Shown: positions 42,768 through 51,436, counted from the stretch's first letter. The stretch is 64,000 nucleotides of DNA from Kaistella jeonii (GCF_000812865.1 NZ_JSYL01000005.1:1-64000); one strand, 5' to 3'. Numbers and translations: made by a program. The notes: generated from the letters alone by a model not told the origin.

Positions 42768-44438
42768 CTAATAGGAATCTTCGTGCACCGATAAAACAGC
42801 TCTTCCACTTGGATCGTTTGCATTTTTAAAAGCTTCGTCCCATTCCAAAGCAATCGGCGTAGAACACGCTACAGAAGGAACAGAAGGCACCGTCGCAGCT
42901 GCAGTTTCACTTGGAAAATGTTCTTCGAAGATCGTTCGGTATCGGTATTCTTCCTTATTTTGAGGAGTATTTAAGGCAAATCTGAATTTTGAATTTTTCA
43001 TCATTTCATCGGTCACTTCTTTTTCCGCAACTTCTTTTAAGGAATCGATCCAGGAATAACCAACGCCGTCAGAAAACTGTTCTTTTTGTCGCCATGTAAT
43101 ACTTTCCGGCAATAAATCTTCGAATGCCTTTCTCAAGATCCATTTTTCAATTTTCGGTTCGTGTGCTGTAACCATTTTATCTTTCGGATTCAGTCTCATC
43201 GCGACATCCATAAATTTTTTATCCAGGAATGGAACGCGGCCTTCAATTCCCCAACTCATCAAAGCTTTGTTGGCTCGCAAACAATCGTAAAGATGAAGCT
43301 TGTTTAGTTTTCTTACGTTTTCTTCGTGAAATTCTTTTGCATTTGGTGCTTTGTGAAAATAAAGATATCCGCCAAAAATCTCATCTGCTCCTTCGCCGGA
43401 AAGCACCATTTTTATTCCCATTGATTTAATGACTCTCGCCAATAAATACAGCGGTGTGGAAGCACGAACCGTCGTGACATCGTAAGTTTCCAAATGGTAA
43501 ATCACATCGCGAACTGCGTCTAAACCTTCCTGTACGGTGAAATGGACTTCATGATGAATAGAGCCGATATGGTCCGCAGCTTTTTGGGCAGCAATTAAAT
43601 CCGGACTTCCTTCCAGACCAACCGCGAAACTGTGTAAACGCGGATACCACGCTTCCTGAGTGTCGCCACTTTCAATTCTATTTCGGGCATATTTTGCTGT
43701 AACTGCAGAAATGATAGAAGAATCTAAGCCGCCGGAAAGTAAAACTCCATAAGGAACATCGCTCATCAATTGTCGGTGAACTGCATCTTCCAGAGCTTTT
43801 CTAAGTTCTGCAATGTTGGTGGTATTTTCTTTTACATTTTCAAAATCTTCCCAGTCTCTCTTGTACCATTGCTGCATTTCGTAACCGTCAGGACTGAATA
43901 AAAAATGTCCGGGTAAAAAAACTTCGATGGATTTGCAGACTCCTTCCAAAGCTTTTAATTCAGAAGCAACATAATAACTTCCGTTTTTGTCCCAACCTTG
44001 ATAAAGCGGGCAAATTCCCATATGATCACGAGCAACGAAATAAATATCATTTTCGATGTCGTAAATGGCAAAAGCGAAAATTCCGTTCAGTTTATCGACG
44101 AAATTTTTTCCATATTTTTGAAATAATGGAATAATGACTTCGCAATCAGATTCTGTTTGAAACTCATATTCAGGGAATTCTTTTCTTAATTCTTTATGGT
44201 TATAAATTTCCCCATTTACAGCCAAAACAATTTTTTTATCTTTTGAAAACAAAGGTTGTTTCCCCGAAGTTGGATCAACGATCGCCAATCTTTCGTGAGA
44301 AAAAATCACCTTTTCATTTTGAAAAACGCCACTCCAGTCCGGACCACGATGACGGATCTTTTTAGACATTTCTAAAACCTGAGGTCTTAAAATTTCTGTC
44401 TTTTGTTTAGCGTCAAATAAGCATACAATTCCACACAT
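42768..44438 (-). CDS. asnB: Asparagine synthetase B (glutamine-hydrolysing)
   Basis: 556 residues; makes asparagine from aspartate, glutamine and ATP in the cytoplasm. Seen: the catalytic Cys2 (MCGIVCLFD), the glutaminase loop RHRGPDWSG and HERLAIVD, VNGEIYNH, then the ATP pyrophosphatase motif GVLLSGGLDSSIISAV (about 227-242) and LSGEGADEIFGGY. The last 40 residues are a low-complexity alanine/proline/serine-rich stretch before a normal C-terminus. The TACTTTTG promoter box is 49 bases upstream; no T-box or leader peptide is seen. Counterpart of ansA. Confidence 0.96.
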   Translation of the reverse strand: MCGIVCLFDAKQKTEILRPQVLEMSKKIRHRGPDWSGVFQNEKVIFSHERLAIVDPTSGKQPLFSKDKKIVLAVNGEIYNHKELRKEFPEYEFQTESDCEVIIPLFQKYGKNFVDKLNGIFAFAIYDIENDIYFVARDHMGICPLYQGWDKNGSYYVASELKALEGVCKSIEVFLPGHFLFSPDGYEMQQWYKRDWEDFENVKENTTNIAELRKALEDAVHRQLMSDVPYGVLLSGGLDSSIISAVTAKYARNRIESGDTQEAWYPRLHSFAVGLEGSPDLIAAQKAADHIGSIHHEVHFTVQEGLDAVRDVIYHLETYDVTTVRASTPLYLLARVIKSMGIKMVLSGEGADEIFGGYLYFHKAPNAKEFHEENVRKLNKLHLYDCLRANKALMSWGIEGRVPFLDKKFMDVAMRLNPKDKMVTAHEPKIEKWILRKAFEDLLPESITWRQKEQFSDGVGYSWIDSLKEVAEKEVTDEMMKNSKFRFALNTPQNKEEYRYRTIFEEHFPSETAAATVPSVPSVACSTPIALEWDEAFKNANDPSGRAVLSVHEDSY

Positions 44439-44487
44439 TTTTTATAGTTTGATAAGTGATTATTAATAAATGATTAAAATTCTGATG

Positions 44488-44495
44488 CAAAAGTA
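44488..44495 (-). promoter_or_regulatory. TAnnTTTG promoter box of asnB
   Basis: TACTTTTG on the minus strand, 49 bases before the ATG at 44438. Confidence 0.65.
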
Positions 44496-44619
44496 TTGTA
44501 AATGTTTATGAATCGAAACAAAAATTTTAGATAAGTTAATTTTATACTGAAATAAACTTTTAAAGAGGAAAAATTTAAGAGAAAAAGGAAATTTTAGGGT
44601 TTGTAGTTTAAAATATTTA

Positions 44620-46212
44620 TTAAGCAAAATCCTTTTCAATAATTTCTTCCATGCAATATTCCGCAATCGCCGTGATCGTTACAAAAGGATTGACGCCGAT
44701 CGTTCCCGGAATTAAAGAACCGTCGATAACGTATAGATTTTTATGACCATTCAATCTACCATAATTGTCCGTTGCTTTTCCCAAAACAATTCCACCCAAA
44801 GGATGGTAACAAACATCGGCGCCAAAACCATTGTGAAAGAGGAGATGAGCACGAGTTCCGCCGTTGGCTTTATTCATGGTACGGAGAAAATACTTAGCGT
44901 TGTCTTTCATGTGAGCAGTATGCGACTGATCCCAGTTTAACTGTAATTTCTGGGTCACTGAATCATAATTAACTTCACCATATTTCTTCAGTTTGTTAAC
45001 CATCAAGTATAAAGAAGTCGCTACATTCAATCCCATTGGTAATGGTGCAATTTCCACAAAAAACGGACGGTCTTTATCTTCCCAATGATCAATGCCACCA
45101 ACCGGAATCGTAGATTGCTGAAATCCTGTTCCGCCAGAAAAAGCTTTCACCCAGTTTCTTCCCGTCATGAAATTCCCATTATTTCCCCAGTCTTTACCGA
45201 TTTTATCATCCATCGGTAATTGTTTCATAGCTTTCGATTTTAAAAGTAATTCAAGGGAACCCATCGTTCCGGCGGAGAGAATTAATTTTTTCGTGTTAAT
45301 GATCTTGTGTTGAATTTCTTCCCCTTTCGTGTTAATGACCGATATATCAATTGAATAAGATTGATCAGGATTTTGAGTAATGTGATTTACCTGATGAAGT
45401 TCCAGGATTTCCAGTTTCCCGGTTGCAGAAGCTTTTTTGAGATAGGTTTTGTCTAAAGAATTTTTGCCATGATTATTTCCATAAATCACTTCTCCTGCAA
45501 AAGCCGAACGTGGAACTTCCTCTTTATATTCCTTTTCCATATAATTGAAATCATAGACATTGGGAACACGAACCGTTTTGAAACCTGCTTTTTTGGCTTC
45601 TTCTTCACCAACTCTGTTGAATTTATAGAAAGAACAATCTTTTAGGAATTCCTCGGAAGCGACATTCGATTTCAATTCTTTATTGGCTAAAGGAAAATAT
45701 TTGGAGTAAAACTTTTCTGCATCTAAATTCGGAAATACCTCTTTAAAATATTCTTTTTTCGGCGTTACAGCCATTCCTCCATTGACAAGAGAACCACCGC
45801 CAACTCCGCGACCGAGCCAGATTTTAATATGTTCAAAATCTAAACGGTCAAGAGCGCCAGTATATTTTTCTAAACTGAAAAGATTGAAGAATGGTGCGAT
45901 GGTTTTTGTTTTCAACCATGCCGCAGAATGTCCGGGATTAATCATTGAAGAAAATTTCTGCCCGGATTTTTCCCAGTCTAAACCCATTTCCAAAAGCGTT
46001 ACCGGAATATTTTTTTCGCATAAACGCAATGCTGCAACGGAACCGCCATAACCGGAACCGATGATGACAACATTTTTATCGATCATTTCAAAAGGTTTTC
46101 GCAATTCTTCTTCCAAAGGATTTGGAGACTTTCCAAAAAAACTACCCATTCCTAAAAAGAAAAAGGCAGCGGTTCCTAAACTTGTAGCTTGTATAAATTC
46201 TTTCCGATTCAT
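44620..46212 (-). CDS. GMC-family oxidoreductase (cholesterol-oxidase-like)
   Basis: 530 residues. Seen: a hydrophobic N-terminal segment after NRKEF (about 8-26, a TAT-like but arginine-poor leader), then the FAD-binding VVIIGSGYGGSVAALRLCE (about 48-66), GRGVGGGSLVNGGM (the GMC signature), and C-terminal CYHPLGGIVLGKATDNYGRLNGHKNLYVIDGSLIPG with the active-site histidine. Known: nearest described relatives oxidise sterols, but flavobacterial substrates are unknown. Probably exported or membrane-anchored. Repeat copy 4 lies upstream. Confidence 0.88.
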   Translation of the reverse strand: MNRKEFIQATSLGTAAFFFLGMGSFFGKSPNPLEEELRKPFEMIDKNVVIIGSGYGGSVAALRLCEKNIPVTLLEMGLDWEKSGQKFSSMINPGHSAAWLKTKTIAPFFNLFSLEKYTGALDRLDFEHIKIWLGRGVGGGSLVNGGMAVTPKKEYFKEVFPNLDAEKFYSKYFPLANKELKSNVASEEFLKDCSFYKFNRVGEEEAKKAGFKTVRVPNVYDFNYMEKEYKEEVPRSAFAGEVIYGNNHGKNSLDKTYLKKASATGKLEILELHQVNHITQNPDQSYSIDISVINTKGEEIQHKIINTKKLILSAGTMGSLELLLKSKAMKQLPMDDKIGKDWGNNGNFMTGRNWVKAFSGGTGFQQSTIPVGGIDHWEDKDRPFFVEIAPLPMGLNVATSLYLMVNKLKKYGEVNYDSVTQKLQLNWDQSHTAHMKDNAKYFLRTMNKANGGTRAHLLFHNGFGADVCYHPLGGIVLGKATDNYGRLNGHKNLYVIDGSLIPGTIGVNPFVTITAIAEYCMEEIIEKDFA

Positions 46213-46411
46213 TTTTCATTCTAAACAAGAACCGTACTAAAGGCTTCAATCGGGCGATGATTAGATATGTGATACGTTGTAAATAGTGATTTAAACAGAT
46301 TGCAAATGAATTTTAAAAAATAAATCTTCCGCTAAATATGGAATCAATAATAAATGCGTTTCGGAGGAACGCTATTTTCTTTCAAATTTCTGTAAAAAAA
46401 ACCACCCTTCA

Positions 46412-46505
46412 TTTTAGCCCCGATCGCAACGGTATCCTTTTTTGAGGAGGAAAGACGAAAAAAAGACCTGCCTGTCGGCAGATAGGTATAGTGGAGAGCG
46501 GGTGA
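46412..46505 (+). repeat. Structured dispersed repeat, copy 4 (divergent)
   Basis: On the plus strand: TTTAGCCCCGATCGCAACGG, then ATCCTTTTTTG pairing with GAAAAAAAG, a nested hairpin CTGCC-TGTC-GGCAG, and TATAGTGGAGAGCGGG. Shares the CCCCGA, ACGG, CTTTTTT and GCGGG landmarks with the other copies but not the closing part. It resembles, from memory, the flavobacterial AGCCCCGAT...ATATAG repeat. Confidence 0.7.
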
Positions 46506-46539
46506 GGATTTCGGACAAAGTGAAAATCTTTTTGCTCCC

Positions 46540-46578
46540 AAAAAAAAGCCACTTCAAATAATGAAATGGCTTTTTGTA
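46540..46578 (-). terminator. Intrinsic terminator of the RsmB-type gene
   Basis: On the minus strand AAAAAGCCATTTCA pairs with TGAAGTGGCTTTTT around a 5-nt loop, followed by more T. Confidence 0.8.
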
Positions 46579-46593
46579 GGTATAAAATAAATC

Positions 46594-47799
46594 TTAAGCT
46601 TTTCTTTCGATCAAAGCCATGTAGAATCCGTCGAATCCTTCGCTCGGCATTATTTTTTCTTCTTTGATCAACGAGTAATTTTCGTTATTTTTAAGGAAAA
46701 TTGCGACTTGTTCGTTGTTTTCACTTGGTAAAATTGAACAGGTTGCGTAGATCATTTTCCCGCCTTTTTTCAAGATCTTAGAGTAATCCTGCAGGATTTT
46801 TTCCTGCTCTTTTTTGATACGGTCGATGAATTCCTGGTCAATTTTCCATTTAGAATCCGGGTTTCTTTTCAAAACTCCTAAACCTGAACACGGGGAATCG
46901 ATCAACAAACGATCTGCCGTTTCGTGCAGTCTTTTGATGACTTTATTGTCGTCGATCATGCGCGTTTCGATGTTATGCGCTCCGGCTCTTTTCGCGCGGC
47001 GTTTCAATTCAGCCAGTTTCCATTCGTAAATGTCAAGCGCGATAATCTGACCTTTGTTTTTCATCAAAGCTGCCAAATGCAAAGTTTTTCCACCTGCTCC
47101 GGCGCAAACATCTACGACTCTCATTCCTTCTTTCACGTCGAGAAGCTGACCGATCTTTTGGGAAGAAGCATCTTGAACTTCGAACAAACCATCTTTGAAA
47201 GCGGTCGTTAAAAACACATTTTTCTTCACGTCTAACTGTACAGCGTCGGGATAACTTTTGATCTGAAAACTGTCAACACCTTCCACTTTCAGATCAGAGA
47301 TCAACTCTTTCGCTGTTGTTTTCAAAGTATTGACACGAAGAATTGTGGGCGCCTGTTCATTCAGCGCGTACATTTCTTTTTCCCAGCTTGGTCCCAATTC
47401 TTTTTCTAAAGTTTCAGCCAACCAATCAGGGATCGAATATTCAACCGCTTTCGTAGGAACGGTATTTTTCTTTAACTTATTAATGATATCGGCAGTTTTC
47501 ACACCATCGAATTCTTCAAATTTTTTGTAATGTGTTTTTGTCCAGATGCAATAAGCCAAAATTAATTTATAAATATTGCTTGGTTTTACGCCTTCGCCCA
47601 TGTAATATTCGAGGCGTTTTTTCCAGCGGATAATGTCGTAAAAAATTTGTGCAACAACCCGTCGGTCTTCGCTGCCCCATTGTTTGTGACCTTTTAAAAG
47701 CCTTTCTATAACCTTATCTGCGTATTTTCTTTCTTCGAAAAATGTTTCCTGTAAAGCGTCGTGAATACCTATCAAAAGGTTTCTGTGTATCAATTCCAT
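46594..47799 (-). CDS. RsmB/NOP2-type RNA (cytosine-C5) methyltransferase
   Basis: 401 residues; methylates a cytosine in rRNA or tRNA. Start at 47799 (MELIHRNLLIGIHDALQ); a frame 70 codons longer exists but its extra part is repeat copy 3 read as protein. Seen: an N-terminal NusB-like helical region, then the methyltransferase with DVCAGAGGKTLHLAALM, DIYEWKLAELKRRA, the first catalytic motif LIDSPCSGLGVLKRNPDSKW and the second ATCSILPSENNEQV, both cysteines intact. Length fits RsmB (5-methylcytosine 967 of 16S rRNA). Confidence 0.9.
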   Translation of the reverse strand: MELIHRNLLIGIHDALQETFFEERKYADKVIERLLKGHKQWGSEDRRVVAQIFYDIIRWKKRLEYYMGEGVKPSNIYKLILAYCIWTKTHYKKFEEFDGVKTADIINKLKKNTVPTKAVEYSIPDWLAETLEKELGPSWEKEMYALNEQAPTILRVNTLKTTAKELISDLKVEGVDSFQIKSYPDAVQLDVKKNVFLTTAFKDGLFEVQDASSQKIGQLLDVKEGMRVVDVCAGAGGKTLHLAALMKNKGQIIALDIYEWKLAELKRRAKRAGAHNIETRMIDDNKVIKRLHETADRLLIDSPCSGLGVLKRNPDSKWKIDQEFIDRIKKEQEKILQDYSKILKKGGKMIYATCSILPSENNEQVAIFLKNNENYSLIKEEKIMPSEGFDGFYMALIERKA

Positions 47800-47852
47800 T
47801 TCGGATGTTTTAAAGTTCAATTTACCCTCGAATCTTCGGGATATAATTTTTG

Positions 47853-47860
47853 CAAAAATA
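47853..47860 (-). promoter_or_regulatory. TAnnTTTG promoter box of the RsmB-type gene
   Basis: TATTTTTG on the minus strand, 53 bases before the ATG, about 30 bp downstream of repeat copy 3. Confidence 0.6.
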
Positions 47861-47889
47861 AGGTTTTTATACCGAATAATTTGGTTGTC

Positions 47890-47985
47890 GATTTGGGCGC
47901 ACATTTCCGTCTTCCGTTCCCGCTTTTTTGCTCCACTTCGTTGCACAAAAAGAGCTCCACTCAAGCCGGGGCGCAGATTCTGTAT
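47890..47985 (-). repeat. Structured dispersed repeat, copy 3
   Basis: On the minus strand: ACAGAATCTGCGCCCCGGCT, TGAGTGGAGC, TCTTTTTG pairing with CAAAAAAG around TGCAACGAAGTGGAG, then CGGGAACGGAAGACGGAAAT and GCGCCC. It lies between the RsmB-type gene and the divergent PhnA gene. Confidence 0.82.
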
Positions 47986-48112
47986 TTGTAAACAATTCCG
48001 TAAAATCAAAAGAGAGGTGTTGGCGTTGTTCGAAAATTTAAACTTGCACTATTTAACTATTTCATGACTCCACATGATGAAATCGCAACTTGTACTCTCT
48101 TTATTTTAATAA

Positions 48113-48120
48113 TACCTTTG
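48113..48120 (+). promoter_or_regulatory. TAnnTTTG promoter box of the PhnA-like gene
   Basis: TACCTTTG, 14 bases before the ATG at 48135. Confidence 0.65.
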
Positions 48121-48134
48121 CAAAAATTACAATT

Positions 48135-48467
48135 ATGAGCGATACAATAGTTTGTCCGAAATGCGAATCAGAATTTACTTACGAACAAGACGGTAAAATG
48201 GTGTGTTCCCAATGTTTCCACGAATGGACGCCGGGAGAAACTTCCGACGAAGATAAAATTTTAGATGCACACGGACATGAATTACAAAATGGTGATACCG
48301 TAGTTTTAATAAAAGATCTGCCTGTGAAAGGAGCGCCGAAACCTTTAAAATCTGGAACGAAAGTAAAAAACATCAGATTACGTCCGGGTTCAGATCATAA
48401 TATCGATTGCAAAATTGATGGATTCGGCGCTATGGCCTTGAAGTCGGAATTTGTGAAAAAGGCATAA
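48135..48467 (+). CDS. PhnA-like zinc-ribbon protein (YjdM)
   Basis: 110 residues, cytoplasmic. Start at 48135 is chosen because the promoter box lies between it and the upstream ATG at 48090. Seen: a zinc ribbon with four cysteines, [21 protein letters not shown] (about 7-27), then HEWTPGE and a small beta-barrel domain with [31 protein letters not shown] and [12 protein letters not shown]. Known: named from an alkylphosphonate gene region, but the protein is not a phosphonate enzyme; function unknown. Confidence 0.93.
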   Translation: MSDTIVCPKCESEFTYEQDGKMVCSQCFHEWTPGETSDEDKILDAHGHELQNGDTVVLIKDLPVKGAPKPLKSGTKVKNIRLRPGSDHNIDCKIDGFGAMALKSEFVKKA

Positions 48468-48627
48468 AAAAAGGAAAAATTTGGACAGGGTTCCGTTTCG
48501 AAGACTAGTTGTACAAATAAATTGTACTAATTTCGTCTCAGGGGCAGAAAGAGAATTAACCAAAAATTTCCTTACGTTTTGTATATCAAAGCTAAGAAAT
48601 ATTTGTGCAATAAAAAAGGAATATGAG

Positions 48628-48680
48628 AAAAGTCAAGTGTACATTCGCAACTGCTTATTTGCCTTGACTTTTTCTTTTTT
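48628..48680. terminator. Bidirectional terminator between PhnA and ABC genes
   Basis: Stem AAAAGTCAAG / CTTGACTTTT with a 25-nt loop and T-rich runs on both sides, between convergent genes. Confidence 0.7.
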
Positions 48681-49611
48681 AAAGGCTGATTTTGATAGGA
48701 TTTGTGATTTTTCCTGGTGTGTAAACAATTAGATTTTTACCATTAAGAGAAACTTTATTCCAGTAATGACTTCCGGCAAATCGGCTTTCCAAAACCTGGG
48801 CTTCATTTCCATCGTTAGAAATTTTGATTTCATGCGGATACCAAAATTTTTTGGTAAGATTCAAGTTTGCTTTTTCCTCCTCAGAAAAAATATTTACTTC
48901 CCCAAAAAGCGCTGCGACATATTGATTATAAGGATTATTGTAGGTTTCTTCAGCGTTATCGTTTTGAATTAGTCTTCCTTCCTGCAACACAATAATCTGA
49001 TCCAACCACGGCATTACTTCCTGAATTTCGTGCGTAGAGATGATCAGCGAAATATTTTTTTCTTTTACATATCTAAAAAGTCTTTCCCGAAGTTCAATCT
49101 TTCGCGAAAAATCAATGTTGCTGAAAGGTTCATCAAGCAAAAGAAGTTTTGGCATTACCGAAAGTGCCCTTGCAATCGAAACCCGTTGTTGTTGACCGCC
49201 ACTTAAATATTTTGGTAAAATAGAGGCGTAATCTTCCAGTCCAACGACGGTGAGAAGTTCAAGGACTTTCTCTTTTTTTTCTTCTAAATTGATGTTAGAA
49301 ATAAATTTTCCTACATTCTCCGCAACAGTGGAATAGGGCATCAGATCGTAGTTTTGTGCGACCAGTTTCATGTCGTCTTCGCCGGGTACAAGATTTTTTT
49401 TCGGTCCTAAGATCGGTTTGTTATCAAAAATAATTTCTCCATTCTCGCCGTCGAGTAAGCCGTAGATCAAATTTAATAAAGTAGATTTTCCGCACCCACT
49501 TTCTCCCGCCAATGCAATTGTTTTTCCTTTATGAACTTTCAGGTTAAAATTGCGGAAAAGACTTTTTTCCGGGGAGTGAGAGAAGAATAAATTGTTAATT
49601 TCTAATAGCAT
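48679..49611 (-). CDS. ABC transporter ATP-binding protein with C-terminal TOBE-like domain
   Basis: 310 residues. Seen: Walker A GESGCGKSTLL (about 36-46), Q-loop region LVAQNYDLMPYSTV, signature LSGGQQQRVSIARAL, Walker B LLLLDEPFSNID and the H-loop STHEIQEVMPWL. A C-terminal extension of about 80 residues ends in a TOBE-like part (VLESRFAGSHYWNKVSLNGKN), as in importer ATPases for anions or iron. No permease or binding-protein gene is adjacent, so its membrane partner is unknown. The promoter box is four bases from the ATG. Confidence 0.9.
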   Translation of the reverse strand: MLLEINNLFFSHSPEKSLFRNFNLKVHKGKTIALAGESGCGKSTLLNLIYGLLDGENGEIIFDNKPILGPKKNLVPGEDDMKLVAQNYDLMPYSTVAENVGKFISNINLEEKKEKVLELLTVVGLEDYASILPKYLSGGQQQRVSIARALSVMPKLLLLDEPFSNIDFSRKIELRERLFRYVKEKNISLIISTHEIQEVMPWLDQIIVLQEGRLIQNDNAEETYNNPYNQYVAALFGEVNIFSEEEKANLNLTKKFWYPHEIKISNDGNEAQVLESRFAGSHYWNKVSLNGKNLIVYTPGKITNPIKISL

Positions 49612-49615
49612 GTTG

Positions 49616-49623
49616 CAAAAATA
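49616..49623 (-). promoter_or_regulatory. TAnnTTTG promoter box of the ABC ATPase gene
   Basis: TATTTTTG on the minus strand, four bases before the ATG at 49611. Confidence 0.65.
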
Positions 49624-49688
49624 ACATATTTGTCCTTAATAGGAATATTTTTATTATTTTAGCACAAATATAAAAATTAAGATTTTTG

Positions 49689-50348
49689 ATGAAAAAAGCA
49701 ATGAAATTATCTGTTTTATCTGCATTTTGTGCCGCAACTTTATTGGTTTCTTGTGGGAAAGATAAACCTCTGACGAGCCAAAGCAACGAGACGAGCGTCA
49801 CGAAAGATGGTAATGTTTACGAGTTAGATACTCTGAACAGTAGAATCGAGTGGAAAGGTTTCATGGTATTGAAAAGTGAAAACTCAAGTCATTTTGGAAC
49901 CATCAAATTCGAAAGTGGTGATGTTACTGTAAAAGACGGAAAATTGGAAAGTGGCAAATTCGTCGCAGACATGAATACTTTAACGTCTGTTGATTTAAAA
50001 GATGATGCCGAAAATTTAAATAAACTCAACGGACATTTAAAAAGTGGCGATTTCTTCGAAACTGATAAATTCCCAACAGCTTCTTACGAAATTACAAAGG
50101 TGACTCCAAACACTCAAGGCGATTATAATACTTTATTGGATGGAAATTTAACCTTGAAAGGAATTACAAAACCTGTTCAGTTTAATGCGAATGTTTCGGT
50201 AAAAGAGGACGAAATAAGTATTTCTACTGAACCGAAAGATATTATGCGTGAAGATTACGGCGTTAAATTCCAGATGCCTATTGAAAATGGAGTGATCAAA
50301 GATGAGGTAAATCTTCAAATCTCCATTAAAGCTTTAGAGAAAAAATAA
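49689..50348 (+). CDS. YceI-like lipoprotein
   Basis: 219 residues. Start is the ATG at 49689; the TTG one codon earlier is not needed. Seen: a lipoprotein signal with lipobox LLVSC (Cys at about 20), then the YceI lipocalin-like barrel: YELDTLNSRIEWKGFMV, SSHFGTIKFESGDV, HLKSGDFFETDKFPTASYEI, LTLKGITKPVQFNANV. Known: YceI domains bind isoprenoids or similar lipids in the periplasm. Closed by its own terminator. Confidence 0.92.
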   Translation: MKKAMKLSVLSAFCAATLLVSCGKDKPLTSQSNETSVTKDGNVYELDTLNSRIEWKGFMVLKSENSSHFGTIKFESGDVTVKDGKLESGKFVADMNTLTSVDLKDDAENLNKLNGHLKSGDFFETDKFPTASYEITKVTPNTQGDYNTLLDGNLTLKGITKPVQFNANVSVKEDEISISTEPKDIMREDYGVKFQMPIENGVIKDEVNLQISIKALEKK

Positions 50349-50365
50349 AAATTTACTTCTTATTT

Positions 50366-50401
50366 AGAAAATCCGTTTCATTCTTTGGAACGGATTTTTT
50401 T
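50366..50401 (+). terminator. Intrinsic terminator of the YceI gene
   Basis: Stem AAAATCCGTT / AACGGATTTT with an 11-nt loop, followed by T residues. Confidence 0.75.
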
Positions 50402-50453
50402 GTTTCAAATTCTATGGTTAGATAATTAATCTTAAACATCAAAAAATTTCTAT

Positions 50454-50483
50454 AAAAAAAAGGTTGCCTTTCGACAACCTTAA
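50454..50483 (-). terminator. Intrinsic terminator of msrA
   Basis: On the minus strand AAGGTTGTC / GGCAACCTT around a GAAA tetraloop, followed by a T-run. Confidence 0.85.
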
Positions 50484-50488
50484 TTTTA

Positions 50489-51145
50489 TTATTTCGCTTT
50501 CGGAAGCGGATTTGCATTTTTCGCTTCTTCAAATACGGAGAGCGGAATGTGGCAATATCCACCTGGATTTTTATCTAAATAATCTTGATGATAATCTTCA
50601 GCTTTGTAGAAATTTTTCAAAGGAATCGTTTCTACGACAACTGGTTTATTATAATTTTTCGCCAATTTCGCAACTTCAGTTTTTACAATGGCTTCAGTAG
50701 CCGGATCGGTAGAATAAATTCCGCTTCTGTAATTATCTCCCGTATCATTTCCCTGTCTGTCAATCGTTGTTGGATCAATCGATTTGAAAAACATGTTGAT
50801 TAAAAGTGGTAAATTGACTTGATCAGCGTCGTATTTTACTTTTACAGTTTCTGTAAAACCAGTAGTATGACTGATTACCTGCTCATAAGTAGGGTTTTTA
50901 ATTTTTCCGTTTGCGTATCCAACTTCCGTCGCGACAACGCCTCTTATTAATTGGAATAGATGTTCGGTTCCCCAAAAACATCCGCCTGCGAAATAGATTT
51001 CTTTAATGTTTTTACCTTCCATATTTGTTTCTGTTTTATTGTTTTCTTCGGCTGGTTTTACTTTAGCTTTGGTGCAAGAAAAGGTAGTCGCTGCAAAAAC
51101 GCCAACTCCAAAGATAAATGCCAAGAGTGTTAAAATATTTTTCAT
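50489..51145 (-). CDS. msrA: Peptide methionine sulfoxide reductase MsrA, lipoprotein
   Basis: About 218 residues; reduces methionine-S-sulfoxide in proteins. Start at 51145 (MKNILTLLAFIFGVGVFA) gives a lipoprotein signal with cysteine near 24 (TTFSC); an open frame 53 codons longer has no homologue-like extension. Seen: the catalytic GGCFWGTEHLF (Cys of GCFW), VEVGYANG, SHTTGFTETVKVKYD and YHQDYLDKNPGGYC. Exported to the periplasm or outer membrane. Own terminator downstream. Confidence 0.93.
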   Translation of the reverse strand: MKNILTLLAFIFGVGVFAATTFSCTKAKVKPAEENNKTETNMEGKNIKEIYFAGGCFWGTEHLFQLIRGVVATEVGYANGKIKNPTYEQVISHTTGFTETVKVKYDADQVNLPLLINMFFKSIDPTTIDRQGNDTGDNYRSGIYSTDPATEAIVKTEVAKLAKNYNKPVVVETIPLKNFYKAEDYHQDYLDKNPGGYCHIPLSVFEEAKNANPLPKAK

Positions 51146-51380
51146 TTTTTTCTTATTATTTTTAATCATTATTTTTGAATTAATTTTTGTTCTAAATGCA
51201 AATATCAAGCTGAAATTTAGATAACCTAAAAGTAATTTTCTATCGCCATCATTGGTTATATTCAGCAAGAAATACTTGTGATTTGATATACGAGGAATAT
51301 TCATTCAAGGTTTGTTTTTTTTAAAATTAGAATATTTAATAATTGCCCAAATCAATATTTCATAATCGTTTCAAAATCAT

Positions 51381-51388
51381 TAAATTTG
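51381..51388 (+). promoter_or_regulatory. TAnnTTTG promoter box of alaS
   Basis: TAAATTTG followed by CC, 48 bases before the alaS ATG. Confidence 0.65.
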
Positions 51389-51436
51389 CCAACTTATCAT
51401 TAAGCCAAAGCTAATCGCTAAAAAGCCCAATCAATC

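Noticed and set aside
42439-44500. A riboswitch or T-box controlling asnB
   Set aside because: The 49-base leader after the promoter box is too short for one and has no specifier-like structure.
47800-48009. A 70-codon N-terminal extension of the RsmB-type protein
   Set aside because: It consists mainly of repeat copy 3 in translation and precedes the promoter box at 47853-47860.
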